Source: Devosia sp.
Lineage (GTDB): Bacteria > Pseudomonadota > Alphaproteobacteria > Rhizobiales > Devosiaceae
Assembly (NCBI RefSeq): GCF_028290625.1
Contig: NZ_JAQGJM010000021.1
Span: 64,253-128,252, forward strand
DNA: 64,000 nucleotides
Direction of reading: 5' to 3'
Shown one piece after another: positions 46,103 to 53,840 of the stretch; within the stretch, counting starts at the first letter, position 1, and each line of letters starts with the position of its first letter. The notes beneath the pieces are model-generated. The model was not told where the DNA came from. It searched no databases and saw nothing but the letters and a program-made list of their open reading frames with translations. A program made the translations under genes and the position numbers.

Positions 46103-46747
46103 TCAGGCGATAGGAGTTATCTGGACTGGCCGCAGTTCCGCCAGGGCCTGCCGCATGACCACGGCGGCGCCTTGCAGGGCAAGCGCACCCATGACGCCTG
46201 CGACGATTACGTCGGGCCATCCTGTGCCCGTGCCAAAAACGCCAAGCGCTGCCAGCATGACCGCGATATTGCCCATCACGTCATTACGGGTGCAGATCCA
46301 TGCCGAACGCATATTGCTGTCGCCATCCCGGAACCGCCACAGCAAGCCGAACGATGCGGCGTTGGCAATCAGTGCGCTGAGGCCAACAACGCCCATCGTA
46401 TAGGCCTGTGGCGTGACGCCAGTGTAGCTGTTCCAGCCCGCCACCCCGATAACCCAAACCCCGAATACGCCCATGGTCAGCGCCTTGATCAGCGACGCGC
46501 GGGCCCGAACCTGCAAGGCCATGCCGACCACGAACAGGCTGATGGCGTAGTTCGCGGCGTCGCCAAGGAAATCGAGCGAGTCGGCCTGCAGCGATGCCGA
46601 GCGTGATGCAAGGCCCGCGCCGATTTCAACGGCGAACATGATGGCGTTGATTGCCAGCACGGCCCAGAGGACACGGCGGTAGGTCTTGTCACGCAGTTTC
46701 CGGGCCGCGTCGTCGGCGTGGCAATGGTTGCAGCAGGAAGCGCTCAT
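46103..46747 (-). CDS. Cation diffusion facilitator-type metal efflux protein
   Basis: A 214-residue inner-membrane protein with six helices. The N-terminus CCNHCH (residues 5-10) is a likely metal-binding tag. Helix 2 has DFLGD (DxxxD), and helix 5 has CTRND, where a Cys takes the usual His position of the HxxxD site. The long C-terminal cytoplasmic domain of YiiP is absent, typical of short CDF proteins. It is driven by a MerR-type promoter and divergent from a MerR gene. Confidence 0.85.
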   Translation of the reverse strand: MSASCCNHCHADDAARKLRDKTYRRVLWAVLAINAIMFAVEIGAGLASRSASLQADSLDFLGDAANYAISLFVVGMALQVRARASLIKALTMGVFGVWVIGVAGWNSYTGVTPQAYTMGVVGLSALIANAASFGLLWRFRDGDSNMRSAWICTRNDVMGNIAVMLAALGVFGTGTGWPDVIVAGVMGALALQGAAVVMRQALAELRPVQITPIA

Positions 46748-46776
46748 CTTCGGGCCTTTCAGTCGATCTCAAGCGC

Positions 46777-46807
46777 ATGCTACAATCTCTAGCGACTAGA
46801 GGAGCAA
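46777..46807 (-). promoter_or_regulatory. MerR-family promoter/operator for the CDF gene
   Basis: On the minus strand, -35 TTGCTC (46807-46802) and -10 TAGCAT (46782-46777) are 19 bp apart, the overlong spacer that MerR proteins correct by untwisting DNA. The dyad CTCTAG-CGA-CTAGAG (46787-46801) fills the spacer. It resembles the operators of CadR/PbrR/ZntR-type regulators. The opposite strand holds TACAAT at 46781-46786, a possible -10 for merR itself. Confidence 0.8.
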
Positions 46808-46815
46808 GACCAAAA

Positions 46816-47229
46816 ATGGCGGAATTTGCAATCGGTGAAGCGGCGCGACACAGCGGCGTCAAAATTCCGACGATCCGCTATTACGAGCAGATCGGCCTGT
46901 TGCCCGCGCCCGACCGCACCGAAGGCAATCGGCGCCTTTATGATGCCCCCACCTTGCAGCGGCTTGCCTTCATTCGTCATGCCCGCGAATTGGGATTCGA
47001 GATCGAGGCCATTCGCGCCTTGCTCACTCTGCAGGACAATCCGCAGCAGTCATGCAGTTTGGCTGACAGCATTGCGACGGAGCACCTGACCCAGGTGGAT
47101 CAACGGATCGCTAGCCTAACGGCGTTGAAGAACGAGCTCGTATCGATGATTGCGCAATGCAAGCACGGCCACGTATCCCATTGCCGCGTCATCGAAACGT
47201 TGTCGGGCCCGCCGATAGCCTTGTCCTGA
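46816..47229 (+). CDS. MerR family heavy-metal-responsive regulator
   Basis: A 137-residue protein from the ATG at 46816; the longer frame to 46651 runs into the divergent gene. N-terminal MerR helix-turn-helix (FAIGEAARHSGVKIPTIRYYEQIGLLP), then the dimer helix and a metal loop. Cys80, Cys115 and Cys123, in CKHGHVSHC, match the divalent-metal (Zn/Cd/Pb) group rather than CueR. It should activate the divergent CDF gene through the 19-bp spacer promoter. Confidence 0.9.
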   Translation: MAEFAIGEAARHSGVKIPTIRYYEQIGLLPAPDRTEGNRRLYDAPTLQRLAFIRHARELGFEIEAIRALLTLQDNPQQSCSLADSIATEHLTQVDQRIASLTALKNELVSMIAQCKHGHVSHCRVIETLSGPPIALS

Positions 47230-47271
47230 ACCTGGGCCCAGGGTCAGGTGTCGCCAAGCGCAGCCAGGCGG

Positions 47272-47679
47272 TTAAGCTGCCCCGTCATACTCCGCTCGCG
47301 CCACGTCGATGTCCTGGTGGTTCTCATTGGCCCAATAGATCAAGTGGCCGAACGGCACGATGATCGACTGGCCCATCGGGGTCAGGGAGTATTCCACCGA
47401 AGGCGGCTTGGTATCGAAGACGTGGCGCGAGACCATGCCGTCGCGCTGGAGCTCGCGCAGCGTCTGGGTCAGCATTTTCTGGGAGATGTCGGGCACTTCA
47501 CGTTTGAGCTGGTTGAAGCGCTTGGGGCCGCCGGCCAGAGTCATGATGAGCAGCATGCTCCACTTGTCGGAGATCGTATCGAGCACGCCGCGCACCGGAC
47601 AACTTGTGTCGAACGGCTTGTCGGCCGAAGCCTCGATCCATTGATTGATGATGGTGTGTTCGTCGAGCCGGTCGAGCAT
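47272..47679 (-). CDS. HxlR family transcriptional regulator
   Basis: A 135-residue winged-helix protein with the conserved N-terminal [19 protein letters not shown] (Cys28) and wing region [22 protein letters not shown] residues. In the QorR/HypR branch the N-terminal Cys senses oxidants or electrophiles. ATG at 47679 follows GAGGT. It is divergent from the QorB-like reductase gene, its likely target. Confidence 0.9.
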   Translation of the reverse strand: MLDRLDEHTIINQWIEASADKPFDTSCPVRGVLDTISDKWSMLLIMTLAGGPKRFNQLKREVPDISQKMLTQTLRELQRDGMVSRHVFDTKPPSVEYSLTPMGQSIIVPFGHLIYWANENHQDIDVARAEYDGAA

Positions 47680-47825
47680 AGGTTACCTCAGGGTGCGCTT
47701 ATGCGCTCAAAGTGCCTCCTTTCGCCGCGTGTCGGCGTGTCCTAGATAGCACTCTCCAATCGATACTTACTCTCTGGCGGTGCCTTCCGCAAGGCTGAGG
47801 GGTCGATGCAACACGGAGAGAGACA

Positions 47826-48707
47826 ATGAGCGATTTCAAGAACCAGACCCTGCTGGTAACCGGCGCATCGGGCAATTTCGGGCGGCTGGCGGTCGATGAG
47901 CTGCTGGCGCGCGGCGCCACCAATGTGGTTGCGGGCACGCGCGATCCGGCCAAGCTGGCCGACCTCGTCGCCAAGGGCGTAAGGGTTGTCGCGCTGGATT
48001 TCGACGACGAGGCATCGCTCGCCAATGCCTTTGCCGGCGTCGATCGCGTGCTGCTGATCAGCACCGACTCCGTTGGTCGACGCATCGAGCAGCAGCGGGC
48101 CGCGATTGCGGCGGCGGAAGCGGCGGGCGTCAAGCATATCGTCTACACGTCCGCGCCGACGCCGCGCCCTAACCCCGATGGCGGCGTATCACCGGAGCAT
48201 TTCTGGACCGAGCAAGCTTTGGCCGCCAGCACGCTCGATTGGACCGCGCTGCGCAATCACCTCTATGCAGAAGTTAGCCTTCTGAGCGCGGCTTCGGCCT
48301 TGCAGTCGGGCCAGTGGTTCGATGCGACGGCGGGCCGTGGCCGCGCCTATGTATCGCGGGCCGACGCGGCACGAGCTGCGGCTGGCGCCCTGCTTCAGGC
48401 CGAGGGCAAGTCGGCGCATGACGTGACCGGCCCAGCGGCCGTGACCCAGGACGAACTGGCCGCCTTGGTCGCCAAGCTGGCGGGCAAGCCCATTGCGCGC
48501 ATCGGGCTGACGGTGGAACAGCTCAAGGGCGGCATGCTCGCCGCGGGGCTCGACCCCCACATGGTCGATATTCTGGTGGCATTCGACGCCGACGCGGCCG
48601 AGGGCTACCACGACATCGTCAGCGGCACGGTCGAACACTTCTCCGGACGCAGGCCGCAGGCACTTGCGGACTTCCTGCAAGCAAACGCAGCCGCTCTGAA
48701 GGCTTGA
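47826..48707 (+). CDS. NmrA-like/QorB-type NAD(P)H-binding reductase
   Basis: A 293-residue atypical SDR. The Rossmann motif VTGASGNFGR lies near residues 11-20, and the sequence TSAPTPRPNPDGGVSPEHFWTEQ near 115-140 matches QorB/NmrA proteins, including the absence of the usual YxxxK. It likely reduces quinones using NADPH. The pairing with an HxlR regulator is common for QorB. Start ATG at 47826 with GGAGAG upstream. Confidence 0.87.
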   Translation: MSDFKNQTLLVTGASGNFGRLAVDELLARGATNVVAGTRDPAKLADLVAKGVRVVALDFDDEASLANAFAGVDRVLLISTDSVGRRIEQQRAAIAAAEAAGVKHIVYTSAPTPRPNPDGGVSPEHFWTEQALAASTLDWTALRNHLYAEVSLLSAASALQSGQWFDATAGRGRAYVSRADAARAAAGALLQAEGKSAHDVTGPAAVTQDELAALVAKLAGKPIARIGLTVEQLKGGMLAAGLDPHMVDILVAFDADAAEGYHDIVSGTVEHFSGRRPQALADFLQANAAALKA

Positions 48708-48867
48708 GTGCGGACGGCCAATACTAGGCTCGGCAAGACGTCGATGGGCAGTAGTACATGCATTATTGTGACAAACTGCTGTCCATCGCTGCCGCCCGCT
48801 AGACGAAACGCTGGTGACCCCGTAGGAATCGCGCCACTTTGTCGCGGTTACTGCGGAGTCGGGTCGG

Positions 48868-51294
48868 TTGGCTACTGGGTTTGGCTTCAAGCGCCTATGG
48901 GCGCACTTCACCTATGATCGCTCCATCGGCTTTGGCCTCGAATATATCGGGCTAACGACGCTGCGCTATCCGCGGGCTGTGGCGATCGCGGTTTTGGTGT
49001 TCTCGATCCTGTGTTTTTCCCAGCTGCCCAAGGCCAGTGTCGATGGCGACCTGCTGCGCGTTTATGCGGATTCGGGTGAGCACTACGATGCCTATAAGCG
49101 TCTCGCCGATACGTTCGGCACGTTCGAAAACGACATCTATGTGTTGGTCAATTCACCAAATCTGACCGATCCGGTGGTGCTCGAACAGGTCCGCAACCTG
49201 GCGTTCGACCTGGAGCTGAACGATTACGCCGTCGGCACCATGTCGCCGTTCACGCTGCGCAAGCCGAACGGCAGTGGCGGCACCGTGCCATCGGTGCCAG
49301 AGGGGATGACCGATTTTTCGCAGGTGGCGCTCGCGCTGACCGACCTGCAGCAGAACGACCCGATGATGCGCAATCTCATCACCCCGGACCTGACCGGCGT
49401 GGTGCTGATCATGTTCCCCAATCCGTGCCAGTTGAGCCTGCATCCGCAGACGACGTGCGACGCAGACAGCCTGCTGCCGCCCGAACAGCGCAGCACCAAG
49501 GCGATGATCCAGTCGCTGCGCGACACCATCGCGCCCTATCAGTCGGCGGACCTGACAGTCGAGCTCACCGGCCCGCCGGTGTGGACCTCGGAAATGCTCA
49601 ATGCCGCGGTCGACGACCAGATCAAGTTCACCGTCTGGGGCTTTGGCCTCGGCGCGCTGATTGCACTCTTGGCATTGCGCTCGCTGGTCGGCGCGCTGAT
49701 CGTCGCGGCCACGCCATTCCTCGCCGTCATGTGGACGATGGGGATGGTGCTGCTGTTCTTTGGCTCGTTCTCGTTCCTCACCATCATCGTCACCACGCTG
49801 GTGCTGGTGATTTCGTTCGCGGAGTCGATGTTTTTCGTCTTCAACTGGCTGGCCTATTGGCGCGATGACGGCATGGAGCCCAACCAGGCCGTGGACGCCA
49901 CGGTCAAGTTGGTGGGCCCGGCCACGTCGCTGACCATGCTGACCACGCTGGTGTCGTTCGCGTCGCTGTCCTTCACCTCGGGCAAAGGCATCCTGGAATT
50001 CTCCATCGCCGGCTCGCTGGGCTGCTTCCTGCTGTTCCTGTGCCTCATGACCTTCATGCCGCTGCTGCTGAAGTTCGCCATCCGCCGCGGCTTCAAGGCC
50101 CCCAAGCGGAGCAGCCTGGTGCTGACGGCACCGCTGCCGCTGGCCTGGTTCATTGCCCGCCGCTACGGCCGCCTGATGTCGATCATCGCCATCGTGGGAA
50201 CGGTGCTGCTGCTGATCCCCTATGCGCTGATCAAGCCGCACTTTTCGTTCGAGGACTTCGTCGCCAAGGACTCCACCGCCATCTCTGCAGCCGAGGAAAT
50301 CGACTCCGGCGTAGGTGGTGTGGCCCCGCTCTACATCCGCGTGCCGCTCAAGGAGAACGACCCCAATGTGGGGCCGCAGGATTTCGAGACCATCAAGAAG
50401 GTGCACGAAATCCTCGAAAGCGAGCTCGGTACGAACAAGGTCATCTCCGCCGCCGCGATGTCCAACTACACTGATACCGGCTTCACCCGCGAGGAGGTGT
50501 TGAACGCCGTCGGCAAGCTGAAATCGCGCTTCGTCACCGCGGATGGTTCGGAGGCCCTCGTCACCGGCTTCATGCCGACGATCATCGACTCCGAGGACCT
50601 CAAGGCGCTGGTGGAGCGCATCGACACCAAGCTGCAACAGTCCGGCGTCGAGGGCGCGGAGATTGGCGGTTTCAGGATTTTGACCACCTTCGCCACCGAC
50701 CAGATCGTGCGCGGCCTGCAGCTCGACCTGACCATGTCGGTACTGGTCAATCTGGCCCTGATCGGCTTCGCCTTCCAGTCGTTCCGGGTGGCGCTGGCCT
50801 CGGCCATCCCCAACCTGTTCCCGGTGCTGGGCACGGAGGCGTGGCTGTATTTCAGCGGGCAAGGCCTGCAACTGACGACGGTGATCGCGCTGACCATCGC
50901 GTTCGGCATCGCAGTCGACGACACGGTGCACTTCCTGTCGCATTACCTGCATTCGCGGCGCGAGGAAGGGCACAGCCATATGGAGGCGGTCAAGCACACG
51001 CTGGACCGGATCGGCGGCGCCATCGTGGCGACGACGATCATTCTGTGTTCGGGCACGGTGATCGTGGCCTTCTCCGCCCTGCCCCAGGTCGCGCTGTTTG
51101 GCACGCTGTTCGTGATCACGCTGGGTCTGGCCGTCTTGGGCGATCTGTTCATCCTGCCCGCGCTGCTGGCGGCGGGTGGCAAATTCTTCCATCCGCTGGG
51201 CCGGCTGCGCGTGCGCACCGCCGATCACGAATCGACGCCGGACGATCCGACGGGCGACACCAAGACCGATATGCCGCATCCCAAAGAGGCGTGA
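48868..51294 (+). CDS. RND superfamily exporter, MMPL/HpnN-like
   Basis: An 808-residue inner-membrane protein with a TTG start (GGAG 9 bases upstream). Twelve helices are arranged as 1 + 5 + 1 + 5, with two large periplasmic loops (about residues 60-250 and 470-610). Helix 4 and helix 10 blocks read LVLVISFAESMFFVFNW and TIAFGIAVDDTVHFLSHYLHSRREEGH. The group carries lipids, hopanoids or other hydrophobic compounds. No membrane-fusion protein or outer-membrane channel gene is adjacent, which fits MMPL-type rather than HAE-type transport. Confidence 0.86.
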   Translation: MATGFGFKRLWAHFTYDRSIGFGLEYIGLTTLRYPRAVAIAVLVFSILCFSQLPKASVDGDLLRVYADSGEHYDAYKRLADTFGTFENDIYVLVNSPNLTDPVVLEQVRNLAFDLELNDYAVGTMSPFTLRKPNGSGGTVPSVPEGMTDFSQVALALTDLQQNDPMMRNLITPDLTGVVLIMFPNPCQLSLHPQTTCDADSLLPPEQRSTKAMIQSLRDTIAPYQSADLTVELTGPPVWTSEMLNAAVDDQIKFTVWGFGLGALIALLALRSLVGALIVAATPFLAVMWTMGMVLLFFGSFSFLTIIVTTLVLVISFAESMFFVFNWLAYWRDDGMEPNQAVDATVKLVGPATSLTMLTTLVSFASLSFTSGKGILEFSIAGSLGCFLLFLCLMTFMPLLLKFAIRRGFKAPKRSSLVLTAPLPLAWFIARRYGRLMSIIAIVGTVLLLIPYALIKPHFSFEDFVAKDSTAISAAEEIDSGVGGVAPLYIRVPLKENDPNVGPQDFETIKKVHEILESELGTNKVISAAAMSNYTDTGFTREEVLNAVGKLKSRFVTADGSEALVTGFMPTIIDSEDLKALVERIDTKLQQSGVEGAEIGGFRILTTFATDQIVRGLQLDLTMSVLVNLALIGFAFQSFRVALASAIPNLFPVLGTEAWLYFSGQGLQLTTVIALTIAFGIAVDDTVHFLSHYLHSRREEGHSHMEAVKHTLDRIGGAIVATTIILCSGTVIVAFSALPQVALFGTLFVITLGLAVLGDLFILPALLAAGGKFFHPLGRLRVRTADHESTPDDPTGDTKTDMPHPKEA

Positions 51295-51477
51295 TTTTCG
51301 CGGTCGGCTTGCCGCTCCCGCGGCGGGCCGATTAGATGGATCGCGCTGATTCCGCGTATGTTTTGCGGGCATGCAGTCAATTTAGGCGGCGCGATGGTGC
51401 AATCGTTGCGCGTTTGTTATCAAGTCCGGCGGAGATACCAGCCGGGGGGCTCAGTTTCTCATTTGGAGGCGTCATAA

Positions 51478-52005
51478 ATGACCATTTTCGGACCCCTGTC
51501 GCGGTGCGTCGCGCTCGCCGGTCTGCTTGTATCCATGGGCGCAGCCGCGACACCGGCCTTCGCCGCGCCGGCGGATGTGGCGCTGCTCAAGTCCTATATC
51601 GGGGAATGGCGCGGCCGCGGCACCCTGACCGGGGCCGACACTGAGACCGTGGTGTGCCGCCTGTCTCTCAAGGAAGGCAATAACGACAAGGTCAACTATT
51701 CGGGCCGCTGCACCCTGGCCGGCACCAATCTGGCAATCAACGGCACGTTGGCCTATGTCGATGCCAGCCGGCGCTTCGAGGCCGCGATGACGTCCAATGC
51801 CACCTTTACGGGCATCGCCGTCGGCCAGAAGCGCGGCAATGGTCTGGTGTTCAACCTGCGCGAGCGCGACCAGGACGAAGAAGGCAAGGAAATGGGCATT
51901 TCCGCCAATATCACGCTGTCGTCCGACGCGATCAACGTGTCCTTCGAAGTGGTCTATATCGCCACCGGCGAAAGCATGCGTGCCCAGGTGCCGTTCAGCA
52001 AATAA
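51478..52005 (+). CDS. Hypothetical secreted protein (175 aa)
   Basis: ATG at 51478 with TTTGGAGG upstream. A signal peptide covers about residues 1-29 (ending ATPAFA). The mature domain has beta-rich lipocalin-like spacing: YIGEWRGRGTLTGADTETVVCRLSL, a second Cys in SGRCTLAG, and repeated amphipathic strands. This resembles families of small lipid- or ligand-binding exported proteins, but I cannot name one. It is 183 bp after the MMPL gene, possibly related. Confidence 0.65.
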   Translation: MTIFGPLSRCVALAGLLVSMGAAATPAFAAPADVALLKSYIGEWRGRGTLTGADTETVVCRLSLKEGNNDKVNYSGRCTLAGTNLAINGTLAYVDASRRFEAAMTSNATFTGIAVGQKRGNGLVFNLRERDQDEEGKEMGISANITLSSDAINVSFEVVYIATGESMRAQVPFSK

Positions 52006-52032
52006 GCGCGATCAGGACCTTCGAAACGCAAA

Positions 52033-52053
52033 CGGGCGGCCACCGGCCGCCCG
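52033..52053. terminator. Bidirectional terminator between the secreted protein and ssb
   Basis: A perfect 9-bp stem CGGGCGGCC/GGCCGCCCG with a 3-base loop between convergent stops. The plus strand continues AATTGTTTG, and the minus strand TTTGCGTTT, so both sides have a T-rich tail. Confidence 0.75.
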
Positions 52054-52081
52054 AATTGTTTGAAGCCGTGCTGTCCGGCGA

Positions 52082-52609
52082 TCAGAACGGGATATCGTCG
52101 TCCATGCCGCCTGACTCGAAGGCCGGAGCATTGTTGGACGGCCGACGAGCGCCGCCGCCCGAATTGCCACCATTGCCGCCGTTATTGTAGCCGCCCTCGG
52201 ACGGACGGGTGCCGCGGAAGCCGCCGCTATCGCCGCCACCGGTGCTCTCGCCTTCGCCACGACCATCAAGCAGGGTCATGTTTGAGTTGAAGCCCTGCAG
52301 CACGATTTCGGTCGAGTATTTGTCGGCGCCGCTCTGGTCCTGCCATTTGCGGGTCTGCAACTGGCCTTCGATATAGACCTTGCTGCCCTTCTTCAGATAG
52401 CTCTCGGCGACGCGCGCCAGGCCTTCCGAGAAGATCACTACGCGGTGCCATTCGGTCTTTTCACGGCGCTCGCCGGTATTCTTGTCTTTCCAGTTTTCCG
52501 AAGTGGCGATCGACAGGTTCACCACCTTGCCGCCGCTCGGCAGGTTCCGAACCTCGGGATCGGCTCCAAGATTGCCGACCAGGATCACCTTATTCACACT
52601 GCCTGCCAT
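52082..52609 (-). CDS. ssb: Single-stranded DNA-binding protein
   Basis: A 175-residue OB-fold protein ([20 protein letters not shown], residues 1-20). The OB domain spans about 1-110, then a Gly/Asn-rich flexible linker, ending in the acidic tip MDDDIPF that recruits repair partners. Length matches the family. A LexA box lies 138 bp upstream, so SOS induction is predicted. Confidence 0.97.
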   Translation of the reverse strand: MAGSVNKVILVGNLGADPEVRNLPSGGKVVNLSIATSENWKDKNTGERREKTEWHRVVIFSEGLARVAESYLKKGSKVYIEGQLQTRKWQDQSGADKYSTEIVLQGFNSNMTLLDGRGEGESTGGGDSGGFRGTRPSEGGYNNGGNGGNSGGGARRPSNNAPAFESGGMDDDIPF

Positions 52610-52746
52610 AGCTTATTCCTTTCGATTCAGTCCCCGGGCCTGTGGCCGCTCGGAACCCTCACTTACATAGCGGCCGCCACTCTACTCCGCCGCGCCCTCG
52701 GCCGCGCCCGCCTTGGCGCAGTTGTGAACAGGTGTCTGCTCGCTCG

Positions 52747-52761
52747 TTGTTCCTGGTATGT
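52747..52761. promoter_or_regulatory. LexA box (GTTC-N7-GTTC) upstream of ssb
   Basis: GTTC-CTGGTAT-GTTC, the alphaproteobacterial SOS box. On the minus strand it overlaps the -10 region expected 17 bp after TTGACG, so it should repress ssb. Confidence 0.8.
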
Positions 52762-52835
52762 TCCATATTTCGTGGCTCGTCAAGGTGGGTAAACGGCCGA
52801 TCCGTGCAGGTGTTCCGCCGGTTAACAACCCCGCC

Positions 52836-52858
52836 CTGCTGACACAGCCTGTCAGCAG
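52836..52858. promoter_or_regulatory. Perfect 9-bp dyad before the LysE gene
   Basis: CTGCTGACA, five bases, TGTCAGCAG. It ends 61 bp before the LysE start and could be an operator or a hairpin in its leader. Confidence 0.4.
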
Positions 52859-52919
52859 CTTCCCCTATGCCCAGAGCTTCGCCGATCGATCGGCGCTGGC
52901 CGGCAGGGCTTGAGGATGC

Positions 52920-53555
52920 ATGACCTATTCGGATGCATTGTGGATCTATCTCGTCCTCGTGTTCGGCATCATCGTGGTGCCGGGCATGGACATGCTGTTC
53001 GTGCTGGCCAATGCGCTGACCGGCGGCCGCCGGGCGGGCCTAGCCGCGACGGGTGGGATCATGGCGGGCGGCGTGGCACATACGATTTTCGGAGCGACTG
53101 CCGTGGGCGTGCTGGCGCGATCGGCCCCGGGCCTGCTGTCGGCGCTGGTGCTGGTGGGCGCGGCCTATATGGCCTGGATCGGCATCACCCTGCTGCGCAC
53201 CGCGATCACCGTCGATGCGGTCGGTCGCGCCAATGCCCGCTCGCAGTGGGTGGCGTTCCGGCAAGGTCTCGTCACCTGCCTGCTGAATCCCAAGGCGTAT
53301 CTCTTCACCTTCTCGGTGTTCCCGCAATTCATCCGGCCGGAATACGGGCCGGTTTGGTCGCAGGCGCTGGTCATCGGCGTGATCACGGTGCTGATGCAGC
53401 TCACGATCTATGGCGGCCTAGCGCTGGCCGCCGGCAAAAGCCGCGATTTCCTGGTGGCCAGCCCACAGATAACCATCTGGATCGGCCGCGGCGCGGGTCT
53501 GCTGTTCTTGGTCGTTGCGGTGTTCACGGCCTGGCATGGCGTGATGCAGCGCTAG
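52920..53555 (+). CDS. LysE family translocator
   Basis: A 211-residue membrane protein with the start ALWIYLVLVFGIIVVPGMDMLFVLANALTGGRRAGLAATGG (positions 6-46) and about six helices. It is a paralogue-type relative of the LysE gene at 40769-41386. It sits between ssb and uvrA, splitting what is often a divergent SOS pair. ATG at 52920 with GAGG upstream. The exported amino acid is unknown. Confidence 0.87.
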   Translation: MTYSDALWIYLVLVFGIIVVPGMDMLFVLANALTGGRRAGLAATGGIMAGGVAHTIFGATAVGVLARSAPGLLSALVLVGAAYMAWIGITLLRTAITVDAVGRANARSQWVAFRQGLVTCLLNPKAYLFTFSVFPQFIRPEYGPVWSQALVIGVITVLMQLTIYGGLALAAGKSRDFLVASPQITIWIGRGAGLLFLVVAVFTAWHGVMQR

Positions 53556-53587
53556 ATGATGAAAAGATGTGCAGTAACAGTGCGAAT

Positions 53588-53602
53588 GTTCCGGCAATGT
53601 TC
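53588..53602. promoter_or_regulatory. LexA box upstream of uvrA (distal)
   Basis: GTTC-CGGCAAT-GTTC, perfect for the alphaproteobacterial SOS box. It lies 84 bp upstream of a second box, start to start. Confidence 0.75.
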
Positions 53603-53671
53603 CGTTTTTGACTGTTCGGTCAATTGTGTTGGAATGAAGGCAGGAGTTTGGACTTGACCGAATCTGCATTC

Positions 53672-53686
53672 GTTCCTTTTATGTTC
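53672..53686. promoter_or_regulatory. LexA box upstream of uvrA (proximal)
   Basis: GTTC-CTTTTAT-GTTC. It overlaps the -10 (TTTTAT, 53677-53682) of a promoter with -35 TTGACC at 53654-53659 and a 17-bp spacer, the expected position for repression of uvrA. Confidence 0.82.
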
Positions 53687-53840
53687 CGCATCGTGCGCGC
53701 CCAATGTTCTCATTTCACGGCAAGGTGAGAGTTGCCAGCCGCCAAGGGCGAAGCGGAACTTGCAAGACGCATGCCTTGTTCTTATTTCTGCGGCTTACCC
53801 CGCTCGCCATACCCTATTATATCTGCCGAGGCGCCCGACT

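Larger units (their letters stand above)
52610..52919. other. 310-bp gap upstream of ssb and the LysE gene
   Basis: No gene. It contains a LexA box (52747-52761), a possible ssb -35 TTGACG on the minus strand at 52781-52776, and a perfect 9-bp dyad at 52836-52858 close to the LysE gene. Confidence 0.6.

Noticed and set aside
49153..51372. 739-codon open frame antisense to the MMPL transporter
   Set aside because: A shadow frame full of Arg/His/Gln; the plus-strand transporter has clear RND motifs and membrane helices.
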